From contig JAFEVB010000023.1 of assembly GCA_032629725.1 (NCBI GenBank), positions 918,802 through 982,801 of the forward strand: 64,000 bases of DNA, read 5' to 3'. Below, piece after piece: positions 21,499-33,890 of this stretch. The first letter of the stretch is position 1. Each line of letters opens with the position of its first letter. The stretch comes from Gremmenia infestans (taxonomy: Eukaryota; Ascomycota; Leotiomycetes; Helotiales; Hamatocanthoscyphaceae). Both the position numbers and the translations under genes were made by a program. A model generated the notes under the pieces. The model was not told where the DNA came from. It saw nothing but the letters and a program-made list of their open reading frames with translations, and did no database searches.

Positions 21499-24085
21499 TC
21501 ATACCATAGGCGGAAGATCATTCAACAGCATGTTATCCCACATAGCATCAATATACTCATCCATCAACGGCCCCATTGTCCCGTCCTGGAACTGAAACCA
21601 CGTCGATCCTCCCAGATCATTGTCATGTAGATTATGGGTTGCGCTGCTTGATGGCAAGTCGCCCATTTGCTCTAGGTGCGATCCGTAGTGCGCGGTACTG
21701 TTGTGACTGTGCGACGGATCTGTTCCCACGTGGTTTTCACCCGTGGCGTTTCTGAGGGAAGAATGTTGAAACTGCATTTCATCCGTAGTGATTTGATCAC
21801 TCAAATTGGAGTCAGGTGGCTGCGAAATCAGAGGGGGAACAGCCATTGGATCTGCCGGTAGTAAGGGCTCGTTCGAGTTTATCCAGCTATGCCCATTTGG
21901 CCTGCCGCGACCAGCCGCTGATCCATCTTCGAATACCGGTTGAGAGTCCCCCGATGATGCCACATAACTTATGTCTGATTTCGTCTCCTTCCCTCTGAGA
22001 GCCCTAGCTTGTGAGCGAAATTTATTCAAGATTACCTGAAAGGGGCCTAGCCCGGCTTTCATCACATCTACGCTATAGCCTTTGGAGCTATGTTCGTCGA
22101 GAGCTCTCCAGGTGCGTGGGACTAAGGGATCCAAAGGGTGGTAACATATTTCTGATAGCAGGTAAAATTCCAAATGAATAAGAATATGGTTAGGTAGCTT
22201 GAAAATCCAAGACCATCTGGATATTCGAGGTTCCGCTGGAAGGCACAAGCCATATTCATAGGTTTCCAGAGCGACCGGCAGTAGGTTCCGAACCTGAATA
22301 TTTTTGCCATTTCCAGCCATCATAGATGGCCGTTGAAATTTATACTCAATGCAGTGCCGAGATGGCTGATGTGCTAGGAGCCATATTCTGCTCTGAGAAA
22401 AAGATTGTTATTGAGTGTAATCTACCAAGGAAACCCCACCATGCAGGATTCAATCCCGTAGAGATCTTAGGTCACGCCAGATGCATGTATCTATGCATGT
22501 CTCTCTGGGGGCTAAGTTGATTCAAAGAAACGGAAATAGAGAGAGAAAAGGGTAATAACATACCAGGCAAAGTTTGGCAAAAGTTGTGATCATAAAGTCA
22601 AAGTCGTTCGCAGGGTCGCAGAATTTCAGATGTTCCTCTGTCAGTTTCTTGAGAGTTTCTCGAACCATGCTGGCCTTGCGTTCGTGCAATCCAGCTCCAG
22701 ACGACGGCCTTTGTTTCAACAACTTGAAAGTCAAGGACGAAATCTCAAAGTCGACGAGGCAGAAGGACATCTCCGTTCGACCAACTCTCGGCTTCTGATA
22801 TTCAGCATCTATAGGTAAGATATCGGCGTCATTAACGTTTGTTGGAAGGAGTGTGTCGAATTGCGGTTCGGAAGAGAAGGGGAATTCCAGGTAGTTCTCG
22901 GCAAGTCTCCTTTCAAGTCTGTGGATATTCCACCACAACCTTCGTTGCATTTCTGTCTCGAAAGGGGGTTTTTGAAGAATTGCTCCATCTCGATGTATAC
23001 CAAGAGACTGAGCCATGCGTAACGCTTTACCAACCAAACTGTACCTCGTATGTTCGTCATCCGTCCGATTGTGATACAAGTAGATAACAAGGGCCTGTAA
23101 AGGGAGAATATCTGTTGAAGCAAGCACTTCCGGCTCTTCTAGTATCCGCTTGATCGCGCAGCTATACTTATATAGTTGTCTTTCTCTGCTCTCGGAATTA
23201 ATCCGGTCGGTAAGAGGAGTGTCAACGATTGCTGCATGACAGATACTAAATTTTAGAGCGTCCATACAAGGATTTATCTCATCCGAGTTTTCATTGATCT
23301 CAAATAAGGATCTCTCAGCTGTTGGTACATGTAAAACCATGAGTAGTGGTTGGATATTTTCTTTGAACACAAGCCAGTACTCCAGTAATTCCTGGGGATT
23401 AGGTTGTAGTTCTCGATACGATATATCTGAACGCGGAAACATTGATTCATTGTCTTCATCTGCAGTTCCGCTTGGTGGCTGATATTCTTGCTCCCGCCCA
23501 AGTTCTAGGTCATTGCCTCCGAACTGAGGATAGTGGTTAGAACATTTTCAGCAAACGTTCGAAAACACAAACCTTAGTAACAAATTTGTCCCAGGAGATG
23601 CTAGGTAGCGTAAAGTCATCCCCAAAGTCGCCCGTTACGCTTCCACCATTTGCAAGAATGCCACCCACATTCTCCTGGATACTGGATATGCTTTGCTCAG
23701 ATCCAGGGGTAATGGAATTCCCCGACTGCGTTGCGGGAAGACCTTGAGCGGCCTCGCCCGTACCGTGCCCCGAATTGTTCAATCTTTGAATTGTCGCCTC
23801 CAGTGTAACTAACTTCTTCTCGAGCTCCAAGTTCTTCCTCACTAGGTCCTTGTTATAGGGACCTCTCTTGTGAGAAGTCGGGTTTTTGTGAGATGGGTAT
23901 ACGCAGACGGCACTCAGTTTAGCACAGTTGGAGCAGCCCTCGATGCGCCTGTCACATTTTGTTTTGCGTTGATAACAACCTTGGCAGCTTGAAGTAGCAA
24001 CTACCTTGGCTCTAGAATCACTTATCCGAAGAGTGACTCCTGCATTCTCTATTGGTCTCTCGTCAGGGGTACCGGGACCGTCCAT
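21499..24085 (-). CDS. Zn2Cys6 fungal-type transcription factor
   Basis: Three exons (24085-23573, 23523-22564, 22392-21499) with in-phase joints give 788 residues. The binuclear zinc cluster spans residues 34-61: Cys34, 37, 44, 51, 54, 61, spacing CX2CX6CX6CX2CX6C. A basic linker (HKRGPYNKDLVRK) and a coiled coil at about 83-104 (LELEKKLVTLEATIQRL) follow. Exon 2 holds the middle homology (fungal_trans) region with LQALVIYLYHNR, ALRMAQSLGIHRDG and EMQRRLWWNIHRLERRLAE. The C-terminal 150 residues are low-complexity and acidic/polar, typical of an activation region. These are nuclear, sequence-specific regulators. The adjoining convergent FAD monooxygenase is a plausible target, by position only. 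A short intergenic span separates it from a divergent membrane protein gene. Confidence 0.93.
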
Positions 24086-24927
24086 GCCTCCGTGCCTACC
24101 TATGTAGCTCCGAGAACGTTGGCGGCCACATGGACGAATACGTGCTTGAGGCGGGATCTGGTTACAGTTGGCACACGTCCAGCCTCGTGATTGCCTATGA
24201 GGTATGCAGGTCGTACGTCGGACTTGATCCTTGAAAGGGTTGTGGATGGAGAGTCTTGAGAGTGCAGTACGTTGTTCCAGGCTTAACCTGAGTGGCGGGC
24301 TGGTAATATTTTAGCGCCAAATCCTCTTAGACTTTGTGGCGCTAAAGTTTCAGGGGTCGACCGCTACAACCTCTTCACAGCACTGGGTATCGAGTCGACA
24401 GTATGCTCGGAGATCCTCTTTGGTAGCAAATATTTATTTTATTCAAGTTTCATTTTGGTGCCTAGCATATCTGCACTGCCAAATAAACGTGTCTCGCCAC
24501 ATCCTTCGCCCTCATTTCCTTCCCCGGGCTAACATCCATACGCCTCTACGACTTCTACCACGTTGAACAAAAAATACAGTAATGTGAAGGATGTGAAAGA
24601 AAGAGTTGGGTTAAGTCAATTGGTTTGAGAACAGACACTCAATTCAAAGCAAAGCAATGTCTTTCGTTTGTTTTGAGGTCTAGGTGTTCGAGATAAAACA
24701 ATTGTCTTATATATCTCAACAATCTACAGTGTTAAGTTTTGCCCCTTTGTTCTAGATCGTTAATACTATTGTTATATGCTTAAACATACTATTTAGAAAA
24801 TTTATAAAATGTTCTCTCGTATGCCCGTAAAGAAATTCCGTTAAATATTTTGCCACTTGATAACCATAAATTGCTACTCTTTACACAGAAACAAGCTTTT
24901 ATGGGTCTTGACTAGATATTCCTCAAC
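24086..24927. promoter_or_regulatory. Divergent promoter region (transcription factor / Thr-rich membrane protein)
   Basis: 842 bp lie between two divergent start codons. The right half (24550-24900) is AT-rich. No individual site was identified. Confidence 0.4.
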
Positions 24928-25821
24928 ATGGCGCACGCCCAAACCCGAAACCCCCATATTGGGACAGAAATATTCTCACAAAACCCTCCGGTAGGGTCGA
25001 ACGAAGGTGCTATAACACAATTACCTACCCGCTCGACAAAAATTGCAAAATCAGCACAAATACGCCTCGCAAACACAGCGGAGTTTGCCATTGATGATCT
25101 TGAGGGCATAGACCATCATGCGATCGATAGCGCCGTGCTGCGCGATCCAACACATTTTGGCAATGATGAAATCGAGAACATTGAACTACAAGCGCTTCCA
25201 CGAACAGAAAATGTAGTAGGGTCCCCACAGCAAGCAGGTCCAGGAGAATCGAACATGAGGTTTTTGAGTAATTTGAACCTGAACTTCGATAAGTTGCAAA
25301 TGAATTTTCTCAAAGCCAGACAGCCAAACCCCCAACAAGATGTTCCGCCACCAAAGCGTGCCTCAGATCCAGCAGAACCAGAAGAGTTCAATATGAGCTA
25401 CTACAAACCCCGAGTAGACCCGAAGAGGCCGTACTTGACTGGAACGATAGTCATCTTAATGGCCATAGTGGTGGTCATGTCATCGCTATATGGTACTTGT
25501 GCCGTTCAAAACAAGCAAATCCAGAGAACAAAGCCGTGCACTACGGTCCAAACATCGATATTAACTATCACAACGACAGTCACCGCGACAACAACGGCGA
25601 CAACAACCACACCCAGCACTTTCACTGAAAGTGTGACCTCCAGCGTGCCAACTACCATTACCATCAGCATAATAAGCCCGATGACAGTCACTGCAATTTC
25701 AACAGTTGTAAATACGCCACAGCCAATAGTATTCACAGACAAGGATACAATTACGTCGACACTGGTCATAACACTAGCTCCTATAACCACCACAAAACCT
25801 CATTGTCGGGGGAAGGCCTAG
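24928..25821 (+). CDS. Type II single-span membrane protein with Thr-rich ectodomain (297 aa)
   Basis: Intronless. About 170 N-terminal residues are hydrophilic and Pro/Asn/Gln-rich and have no signal peptide. One membrane span lies at about 171-192 (TGTIVILMAIVVVMSSLYG). About 100 residues of Thr/Ser/Val-rich sequence follow (TITTTVTATTTATTTT), probably heavily O-mannosylated, ending near PHCRGKA. A hydrophilic N-terminus before a lone span suggests the N-terminus is in the cytosol and the Thr-rich part outside. I recognise no family; similar lineage-specific proteins are common in filamentous ascomycetes. Confidence 0.7.
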   Translation: MAHAQTRNPHIGTEIFSQNPPVGSNEGAITQLPTRSTKIAKSAQIRLANTAEFAIDDLEGIDHHAIDSAVLRDPTHFGNDEIENIELQALPRTENVVGSPQQAGPGESNMRFLSNLNLNFDKLQMNFLKARQPNPQQDVPPPKRASDPAEPEEFNMSYYKPRVDPKRPYLTGTIVILMAIVVVMSSLYGTCAVQNKQIQRTKPCTTVQTSILTITTTVTATTTATTTTPSTFTESVTSSVPTTITISIISPMTVTAISTVVNTPQPIVFTDKDTITSTLVITLAPITTTKPHCRGKA

Positions 25822-26836
25822 CTCCTGGAACAATTGTCAACCCCAAAATGTATCTTATGAGGCAGTACTCAAGCCAATGAGTACTGACTCCATAACATTA
25901 ATGTGCAGATATTTAGCTTTCCTAAATCGAGACACGAAAAGGGGCAGCGTAACGACACGAAAACAACAGACAGGCTCTTGCTTTACGATATCAGTTGGGC
26001 TCTGAGAATTGATATATACAAGAAAAATAATTTCTTGAGCTATTGATTGATATTCAAGCACGTACGACCGAATATCCTATTCAAGGCTCGCTGTCCCGAG
26101 GCGGATGCACTCAAAACAAGATCTCAATCAACCAAACGCGAATTCCTCTTTCCACTTGTTCAAATAACGTGTGCCCTTTATATAATACTGCGATACTTGA
26201 ATTTTATAGATAACATAATGCTCCGCCCGAAGAGAGGAATTGGGAGCGGCTTTAGCCCGCCCTCGATCAGGGTTGCAGGCCATACATATATTTCGTACAC
26301 ATGATAAACATTAATATCGGCCGAGAGCCTTTATATAGGACACTGCCATATCGGCAGTACTGTCGAGGACAGGTCCGCATTTCGTAATTACAGACCCGAA
26401 GAATATATAGATGCAAGCACATTTTAGATGTCGACCAGAAAGATATGGACCACCATATCCACTGCCAAAGGCTCAAGATATCGCGGTGAGTAATCGGACG
26501 AAGAGAATCAATCTCCTTGCTCCAAAAATAGGCCAAAACCACAGATTGAACCGATCTCCGAAGAGAAAGGGGATAAGGGCCAGAGTGTTTTGCAAGGGTT
26601 CTGAACCAACTTGGTTCATAGAGATAAATCAAAGAAATAGAAGTTGAAAGGAAGGGGGTAGAGGGTATAAACTTTGAATTATACCAGTGGTGGTAATATA
26701 TGTTACATTCTAGACCGTTGATCCCATCAAGCATTATAGCTCGTATACCATAACCCGTAAAACACCGTAAAGCCATTATCTCGCTAAATCGCATTAATCA
26801 TTAGAATCGGAGAATGTCGTAAAATATCGTAAAATG
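25822..26836. other. Convergent intergenic region
   Basis: This is 1 kb of 3' flanks between the Thr-rich membrane protein and the DUF3433 gene. A 175-codon minus-strand frame (26267-26794) was considered and rejected because its composition is random-looking and it abuts the 3' end of the DUF3433 gene. Confidence 0.4.
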
Positions 26837-29318
26837 TCATATCTGAATGCAAACGTCCGGCTGGCCAAGTTTTTCGATCCCGTAGCAATATTTTCCAAAG
26901 CGTCCTTTGTATGATCCGAACGCATACCTTGCGTTTTGTCCGTCCGTCCGAGCTACCATGAGCCTGGTTGTTAGATCGGCCTTAGATCTTGGGGCTCTAA
27001 AGGCAGCATCATTGTCCAGAATATGACTGGCGTGCATGAAGCTGATGATTTCCGCGAGGCAGTCAACGTTGTGTGGGAGGTGCATAAGGCGTCGATTTGG
27101 GACGAGCATGAACAGGCCAATGACGTAGAGGATCAAGAGTACAATGCATATGTAGAAGGCCGGTAAGTTTGGGATCATGCGGACCTCGTTGCCCGGAGTC
27201 GTAAGTGGGAAAAATATTCCCCCAGCGAGAATTGGAAGGAGGATGAAGACGAATGACAGCAAAGATATCATAGCAATACGTAAGTGTCCACCGGAAAACG
27301 CATTGAGGGTGCAGCTGATAGGAAGGTCGGCTGTATAATCGAGAAGCAGTGATCGATCGGCAGTCTGCCCTTGTGATTTCCCCAATTCTGCCCATGGCTG
27401 TAGCTTTCGTAGAACCATGTCAAGGCTCTGGAACCAAAGATAAAGCAGCATACCAAGCACAGCAGGTATGAAGCTATACAAGAAGTTCGCCGGAGAAAAC
27501 CCATGGATGTCCGCTACGGCTGACAACAGCGGTTTGAAACCCTTCCGAATGGCTGTCGAGGGGAGGAATGATACAATTATGAAGGCCGTCAACGTCAGGA
27601 AACTAGCCACAGCCCAAAAGACAACGAAGGTGTCGCGAAGATACCAAGTGATAGATGCAAAGCGTGCTTGCTCACTGTACTCCCCAATGTTGCTCTCAAG
27701 ATCGGCTGATGGTTTGATACTTTTCTCCTGGACCTTGCCAGATTCAAGAGTGTACCGCCGTGTCGCTGTCCCCTCCTCTCCAATGCAGTAGAAAAGCCCC
27801 TGGCTTCTATGTTGTGTCATCCAGAAGCCAATGCGTTCACTTCTTAAAGACAAGCGATCTCGAAGATCGTCCTTGAGCATAGTATCCGTTCCGTTATAAT
27901 CCCCCAAGCAATTACTCCGTGGCAATAGACAAATTACGTCCGCCAACGAACGAGGATCCCACATCAAGCCGGTCCTGCGGTGGAAGAAAAAGAATGCCAA
28001 AATTGCAGCCCCCATGAGAAGTAGTATATATATCGCAACCAGTGTCCAAGCAATGCCTTGCACAGTTGTCCATCTCCAAACGCCCCCAACCCGTATAACT
28101 GAAAACAAACAACTTTGAAGGGGTATCGTAAAAATTGACAACCAGAAAAATGTTGTCGAAAGAACAATGCTTCTCGGACCTTGCAATCCAGGCCATAGCA
28201 TGGTCCGTGGAAATATCCCAAGAAAGAGGGCGTTGGCCCTGCTCTCTGCATCGTCCATCGCCATCAGCGTATAGGGCAAAATTCTCGTAGTAGCGGACAT
28301 GACGCATTGCACATATACAAATATACAAGCCGCAAGAAATTGCGGCAAAAAAGCGAAGACGAAATATTGGCCTCCATATACGCCAGAAAATTCTGTGAGA
28401 CCTTTATGGTAGGTCGAATAGATTGCCGTAAACATGAGAGCAGCAATCATTAATATACATGATATTGAGAGCATGATCATGGACGCGGGCCGTAAGATCG
28501 TTGGTACAAATGTGAGTTTTGGATACCGCGGGGAGTGTGTTGGAGGAGGCACAGGAATGAAGTTTGGAGGTCCAGCTGATAATAATTCTCGAGATGGAAT
28601 GAGTGATGGGGCTGAATGGCCTGATAAAGGTCGGGTTGCGTTGTAGTTGAACAGTCTTCCTCCTTCGGAAGTTGGTGTAGGAGTTGAACGATGTTTTCTT
28701 ATCAAGGCCAGTTCTTCTCTTCGCGTAGAGGGCTTGTGCCCCAGCCCAAGATCCGGGACAATTCGATCGACGGGATATGACTCGGAGCTCGTCGACGTGC
28801 TAGGTCTCTGTACGGGTTTGACATACTCATCTCGAGTTAATTGGTCGATAGCGTATCGTATATACGGCGTATCGTCGATGGGTGTGGGTGGGCTTGGGTC
28901 GACTTTCATCCTTTCTATTTTCGCTTTATTCGAGGACGCAACCTCGTTGCTCCTAATCTGCTCTTCGTCGAAACGCACAACCAGGGGAGTGTTTGAAGCA
29001 TATGCAGCTTCATTGACGCCAACGGAGTGTCTATTCTGATCGGGTCTCATGGTTTCGAAACTTCCTTCTGGAGAAATTTTCCTTGATGGAGGAGTGATCC
29101 AACGAATCACCGTCGCCGGGGATACACTCGAGGTGAGGGAAGGGCAATCATCGATTTGAGCTTCGGAGGGATTGATAGGAATTTCATGGGTGTGTATCCT
29201 TTGTACTTGAGGACGATTGTCTGGATCCAAGGTCAGCGGAGGGAAAGGCAAAGGAGACAACGCATAGCAGACTAGACTTACGATGTACACGTTGAACGTC
29301 TAGCTCTCCGAGATTCAT
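26837..29318 (-). CDS. DUF3433-domain multi-spanning membrane protein
   Basis: Two exons: a 37-base exon 1 (29318-29282, MNLGELDVQRVH plus one base) and exon 2 (29220-26837), joined C|AC in phase; 806 residues. An ATG at 29290 in the long frame lies inside the intron and is not the start. About 270 hydrophilic residues precede paired membrane modules. The first module has MIMLSISCILMIAALMFTAI, then QYFVFAFLPQFLAACIFVYV and LPYTLMAMDDAESRAN. The second has NFLYSFIPAVLGMLLYLWF, KLQPWAELGKSQGQTADRSL and LDYTADLPI. The order (spans, then a P-Y/W...L segment, then LLLDY) is the DUF3433 pattern, seen twice as is usual for the family. These fungal membrane proteins have no assigned biochemical role. 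The intron is 61 bases. Confidence 0.88.
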
Positions 29319-29909
29319 TCTGTTTCTGTATGGAGCTACACCACTGGTTGCATATGCAAGATCTTGTGGAATGCATCATTAGGGTCGGTACCTGACTGAT
29401 AAACAGTCTGTTGAGCGGCTGTTGTGAGAGATGGCGGGGAGTACGAGAAGGCTGGGCGAGTTTTTTCAGCCACCAGAATAAAATGTGACAACCTCAAACA
29501 TGCTACCCAACAAGCTTGATGATATTTTGAGACAGGCAGGGGTTAATCCCTCCATTTTGATAATCTTTACCATCATGCAACAGGTTTGGGTCGGGAAGCA
29601 CGGAGTACTTGTAGAGGACAGTGCCAGTGCTCGGGAGAAAAATGGAAGAAACCAAATTTAAGCGCAAAGACTTTTGGGGTCACGTGTATGACAACCCCTT
29701 TTCAGCGAAATTGTCCACAGAGGCAAAGCCCATGACCAGACAGTACTCGCACCATGGACTATATTCTATGCTACGGTCAATGAATTTAATGTGTTGAAAT
29801 ACTATTCATGCAAAGCAGGTTTATCGCCTCCAATGTACTTGTGTGTAGCGAGCAGTCCCAGTCTTCACCAACACAGGACACAAGGTACTTATTCGAAATA
29901 ATGTACCAC
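29319..29909. other. Intergenic region
   Basis: It holds the upstream region of the DUF3433 gene and the 3' flank of the hydrolase gene. No further feature was seen. Confidence 0.4.
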
Positions 29910-30793
29910 TTATTGTGGCACAATCCTCTCCAGGAAGTCGCACATGTCTCTGAACTCATTGCCAGAGGTGGCATGTCCTAGCCCTTCATACTCATGCACT
30001 TCTAGAGCTTCTTCTCCAACAGTCTTACCAATCCTTGCCCTGGCGTCTTTGAAAACTCTCATCTAAGAAAGCAACCATGTTAGCAATCGAAGATAAATCA
30101 AGTGCTACGGAGAAGAGAGTTTTAGAGGCACATAACTTACCGGAACAAGCATATCCTTCGTCCCATGGCCCAAGAATACTTTCATTTGGCCTTGCACGTA
30201 GCTCTCCCTCTCCCTTCTAATCTTCTTCCCCTGGGGCAAATACCCCGACAAACCCACAATGCCTCCAAATTGGCCCTTATATCGTCCAGCGAGTCCAGCA
30301 ACAACACTCACAGCACAGCCCTGACTAAAACCCCCAACAACAATCCTATTCAAATCGACCCCTCTCTTGACCTCCCCGTCCACTAGACCATAAATATACT
30401 CCACGCTCTGCAAAATCTCATCCTCGTCCTCTTCTTCCTCCTCGTCCTCCCCTACAGCAGCAGACGAGCGTCCAACAGGGATAGGAGAAAAGGCCGTCGG
30501 CGTGTACCATGCTTGTGTCATGGCCTCATGATTATGTGGCGCATTGGGGAAAATCCAAGTCAGATGAGGCAATTTGTTAGCGGCGTGAAACTGCTGGGCT
30601 ATGTCTACGATGAATGTGTCAATTTGACGTAACAAGTGTCAGGTACTTCATACCGGCAAAGATATCACTCACTTGTCCAGCCATCAACATCATCGCCAAA
30701 TCCATGAAGAAAAATAAAGGTGGCCGGGTAGGATGCCGATGCCTTTGCATCCGGGGCATCAATGCGTTGCAAGGGAGCGCGCCTCTGAGCCAT
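29910..30793 (-). CDS. Acyl-protein thioesterase / carboxylesterase-like serine hydrolase (alpha/beta-hydrolase, Abhydrolase_2)
   Basis: Three exons (30793-30673, 30604-30141, 30062-29910) give 245 residues with clean phases. The start region has FIFLHGFGDDVDGW (oxyanion part), then LPHLTWIFPNAPHNHEAMT. The nucleophile is Ser134 in GGFSQGCAVS, the acid Asp191 in LGHGTKDMLVP, and the base His225 in YEGLGHATSGNE. The full triad suggests an active enzyme. Close relatives are yeast Apt1-type enzymes, which remove palmitate from Ras and G-alpha proteins, and small carboxylesterases. An acidic run of Glu/Asp at residues 92-103, coded by a GAG/GAA-like repeat, interrupts the fold before LQSVEYIYGL; it is probably a surface loop. 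The first intron (68 bases) would cause an early stop if retained. Confidence 0.93.
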
Positions 30794-31335
30794 TGCGGCG
30801 GGTTTGCTAGAGGCACGGATGTCTGACCGGGGTGGGACGCAAATCAAAACTATATTGGTATCGTATAGATTTCGAAAAATCCGTGTTCATCTGATTATTA
30901 TTAGGTGAAATGGAAATCTGCCTTTTAGAACGCCTTGTTACCATTGGCAATTTTAGCCTTTGAGTGACAGACAGGTACTGTGACCCCGCGTTCTGAGTCA
31001 GGAGTCGGTTCAGATACAAGGATCTTGAAAGTGGGCGTGGCGCGGAAGCGGAGTCGAGCTTCCTCGGACCAGGCATCCAATTACAAGTGTGGGATATACG
31101 TACGAAGTAATAGAGGGTGAATAATTTATCAAGCTCTCCAGCCAGGGTTTGAATAGTTACTATTCAGCAAGATGAGTGCAAGAATCAGACGAAGAAATCT
31201 CATTGTGAGGAAATTTGCAACGCTGTATTTCCGATCCCATAAGGTGCCATTCCGTGACTCTATAAATCCTGCGTTCATCATGGTATCATCAATCATGTAT
31301 ATTTACAGCTTCCCGATACAATACAATATACCCCT
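30794..31335. other. Intergenic region
   Basis: It carries the upstream region of the thioesterase gene and the 3' flank of the MARVEL-like gene. No feature recognised. Confidence 0.4.
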
Positions 31336-32246
31336 CTAGGTCAAGTTCCTCCTAACCTCTCCCATCTCGTAAGCGTCCCCATCGTGGTGCTGCACATAAA
31401 CTTCTGGGACTGATGGGCCTCCCATCGGCCTCTCGTTGGCGCTGGTGTCCAAAATAGTGCTGCCCTTTTGTCTGTACGACTCGAATTTTGTGTCTCTTTG
31501 GTGGTTGTACGATAGTCTCCGGGGCCGCCCGGAGCTGGATTCCACATCTTCATGCTGCTCTTCCGCTATAAACTGCTTGTATTGCGCAGGGTACCCTGCT
31601 GGTGCAATGCTGTTTTCCGGCACCAATGATGGGTGCTCAATGGGTTTGTATATTGGTGACATGCGGGAGCGGTGGTATATCACTGATCCGTAGATCAATG
31701 GGATCAAAAAGCTGAGACTTGTCGGCAGTCAGAGAAGGATATTTGGAAGCAGATGAAAGCACAACTTACAATAAGACCCCATCGATGGGTATATATCCAA
31801 CAAGAGATGTTGTTCTGACACTCACGAGAGAAATGATGTCGAGAACTAACAACACCGTGAATACAGCGCTCTTGATGACATTCATGATGACAAAGGCTCT
31901 GGGCATCAACTTGTGGCGAGCCAAGAGGATAATCTCAATGATGGTGAGAACCAAACACAGGGCGCAGACGGTAATATAGATTGGAATCACTCTAGAAGGC
32001 AGATATATCAGCCCAGATCATGACGGGGGCGTTCAGCAATACACACATGTGAGAAGCCACGGTAATAGTATGATCAGGTACTTCGTCTAAGTCGTCATCC
32101 ATATTGTCAGTTTGCTTCCAGCCAACGAGGACTCCCGCTGCTACTGCAAGAAGCCCAATAAATGCAAGCATGAAACCCATTTGGATAGTCCAAAATGGAA
32201 TGAGTACAAGTTTTCGCCATGGCGCGTGGGCGTGTTGGGATGCCAT
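31336..32246 (-). CDS. Four-helix (MARVEL-like) membrane protein (265 aa)
   Basis: Three exons (32246-32047, 31991-31770, 31711-31336) fit in phase. The first donor is CACAT|GTGTGT and skips 55 bases that otherwise end in a stop. Four hydrophobic segments follow the start MASQHAHAPWRK: FWTIQMGFMLAFIGLLAVAA, then IPIYITVCALCLVLTIIEII, AFVIMNVIKSAVFTVLLVLD, and FFLIPLIYGSVIYHRS. The 115-residue C-terminal tail is hydrophilic and cytosolic. The number and spacing of spans resemble MARVEL-type fungal proteins, but no signature is decisive. Function is unknown. Confidence 0.75.
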
Positions 32247-33890
32247 GTTATATTGAGCAGCAAGAAAGGGATATCTTTGTTGGAGCAGGTATATAGCAAA
32301 GAGAGAGAAGGAAAACACACAGAGAGAAACAGTATTCAATCGATACTATACCATAGTGCCTGGAGATAGACTATATAGTTTTGGCACTTATATCTTGTGC
32401 ATGATCCTGCAACAGCAGCGCCTCATCTCATCTCGCCGGCGGCCGGCGTGATTCTGATTCGTTTTCTTCTTCGAAGGGGGCAAATCCCACCCGAGATACC
32501 GTAACGGTGTACCCCAGGCATGCTGTGCTGTTCAACGCGACTTGGCGGACAGCACAGTAAAGCACAGCCATAGGGCACTGTACCATGGTTTCAAGGCTAC
32601 TCGGAGTAAAGTTGGACCAATGGACTTTTGGTTGGGTTGGTGCTAACGAGTAAAGAAGTTGGTTTGACGTGAAGTTTTCCACTTACAGAACAAGCTTCGC
32701 ATACTTGGCGCTAGCCGTTTAGCGTCGAAATGTTTATCACTCGCTCTTGTTACTCTGTTTCGAGAAGAAATCAAAATCCTAGAAATCTCAATTATTCTTT
32801 TTAATAAGAAGATAACTATACATGTATGAGATTATATGCTAGCTTCTAAGTTTCAGAAGTTATAGGAGATAGCGTCTAGAGGGGATAGAGAGGGATGCCC
32901 TACTTAAAGCTTCAAACAAACTTCTAGAGCCACTAACTACCTTTACGTATGTCTCAGCAATTCTCCTAGTATCACGTAAAAATTAACCTTAAATCTCTAA
33001 AAATGGGGGGGTCTCTACGAAGGTTCTTCGTACAGTAAGTTTTACTTCACATAATGGTCCGAGTTGCTGCGCCACTGCTAGGTAGGGCTAATTGTTTCAG
33101 GTGCGGCTCAGGTCTAGTTCGTGAGGGGCCTCATAATGTACGTACTAAAAGGTACTCCGACTCCGTAGATACGGTGGCACTGTTACTAGGTACTAGGTAC
33201 TTGCCTATAGGCAGTGCCAGTACCACTGCCGTTCTAATTATAGGACTCAGATAACGGATTCGTAATATAGCTTCGTTCAAGCAGGCTCTATAGGAAGGGG
33301 GAAATGTGATAGCTAAGCCAACAACAATTCACTACGTAACTATCTAAACCACCCCTACCTCGTTCTCGTTCGTCGGCAATGTGGTTTCATGCGCATTAAA
33401 CTTTTTTTAAAATAAGAACGGCTTTCCCTTTAGCTAAGACGCTAGCGGAGTTGCAAAGTCCTGTCTTCCTGTCTTCTCGTCGATCCGAATATGGATGCAA
33501 GTAAATATTTCTGCTTAGCCTCCACAGATGATTTCCTTTATGTATCACTTGTGGGGATTTGTATATATCTTTGCTGGAGATGTCGGTATTCTATTTTGTG
33601 TAAAGTGTTAATGTAATTCATTTCAATCGCGTTTAGGCCTCATAATTCGTTGCCCGTCTCATTATTACTCTTGACTTAATAAATACATTTCAATACCTCG
33701 CTAAAAACACCAGCTCCACAATCATACACCCTATTCCACACTCTCAACTCAAACCTCGAGGTCAATTTCATCCGAATTCTGTCTTTTCTCTAAATCCAAA
33801 AGTGTGATCCACCTACTCTTAAATTTCTTCCAAGTGGCAACTGTTCCATCAATCCGGATAACCTGCGATTGCCGGCTCACAGAGTCCGCG
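32247..33890. other. Gene-poor region
   Basis: No gene is supported. 32750-33450 has elevated A+T and many short reiterated TpA words, which suggests an old mutated repeat. A CFRCG-containing frame at 33054-33254 looked like a zinc knuckle but is too degenerate to call. Confidence 0.4.

Noticed and set aside
19663..24085. Secondary-metabolite gene cluster
   Set aside because: Only one oxidase and one regulator; no synthase, tailoring set or transporter is adjacent.
26267..26794. 175-codon minus-strand frame
   Set aside because: Random-like composition, no domain, and it lies against the 3' end of the DUF3433 gene on the same strand.
29221..29290. ATG at 29290 as the start of the DUF3433 protein
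   Set aside because: It lies inside a 61-base intron. Splicing to a 37-base exon at 29318 gives an in-phase joint and a better start.
33054..33254. CFRCG segment as a retrotransposon zinc knuckle
   Set aside because: The Gly-His and final Cys spacing of a CCHC knuckle is missing and the flanking frame shows no Gag or Pol sequence.
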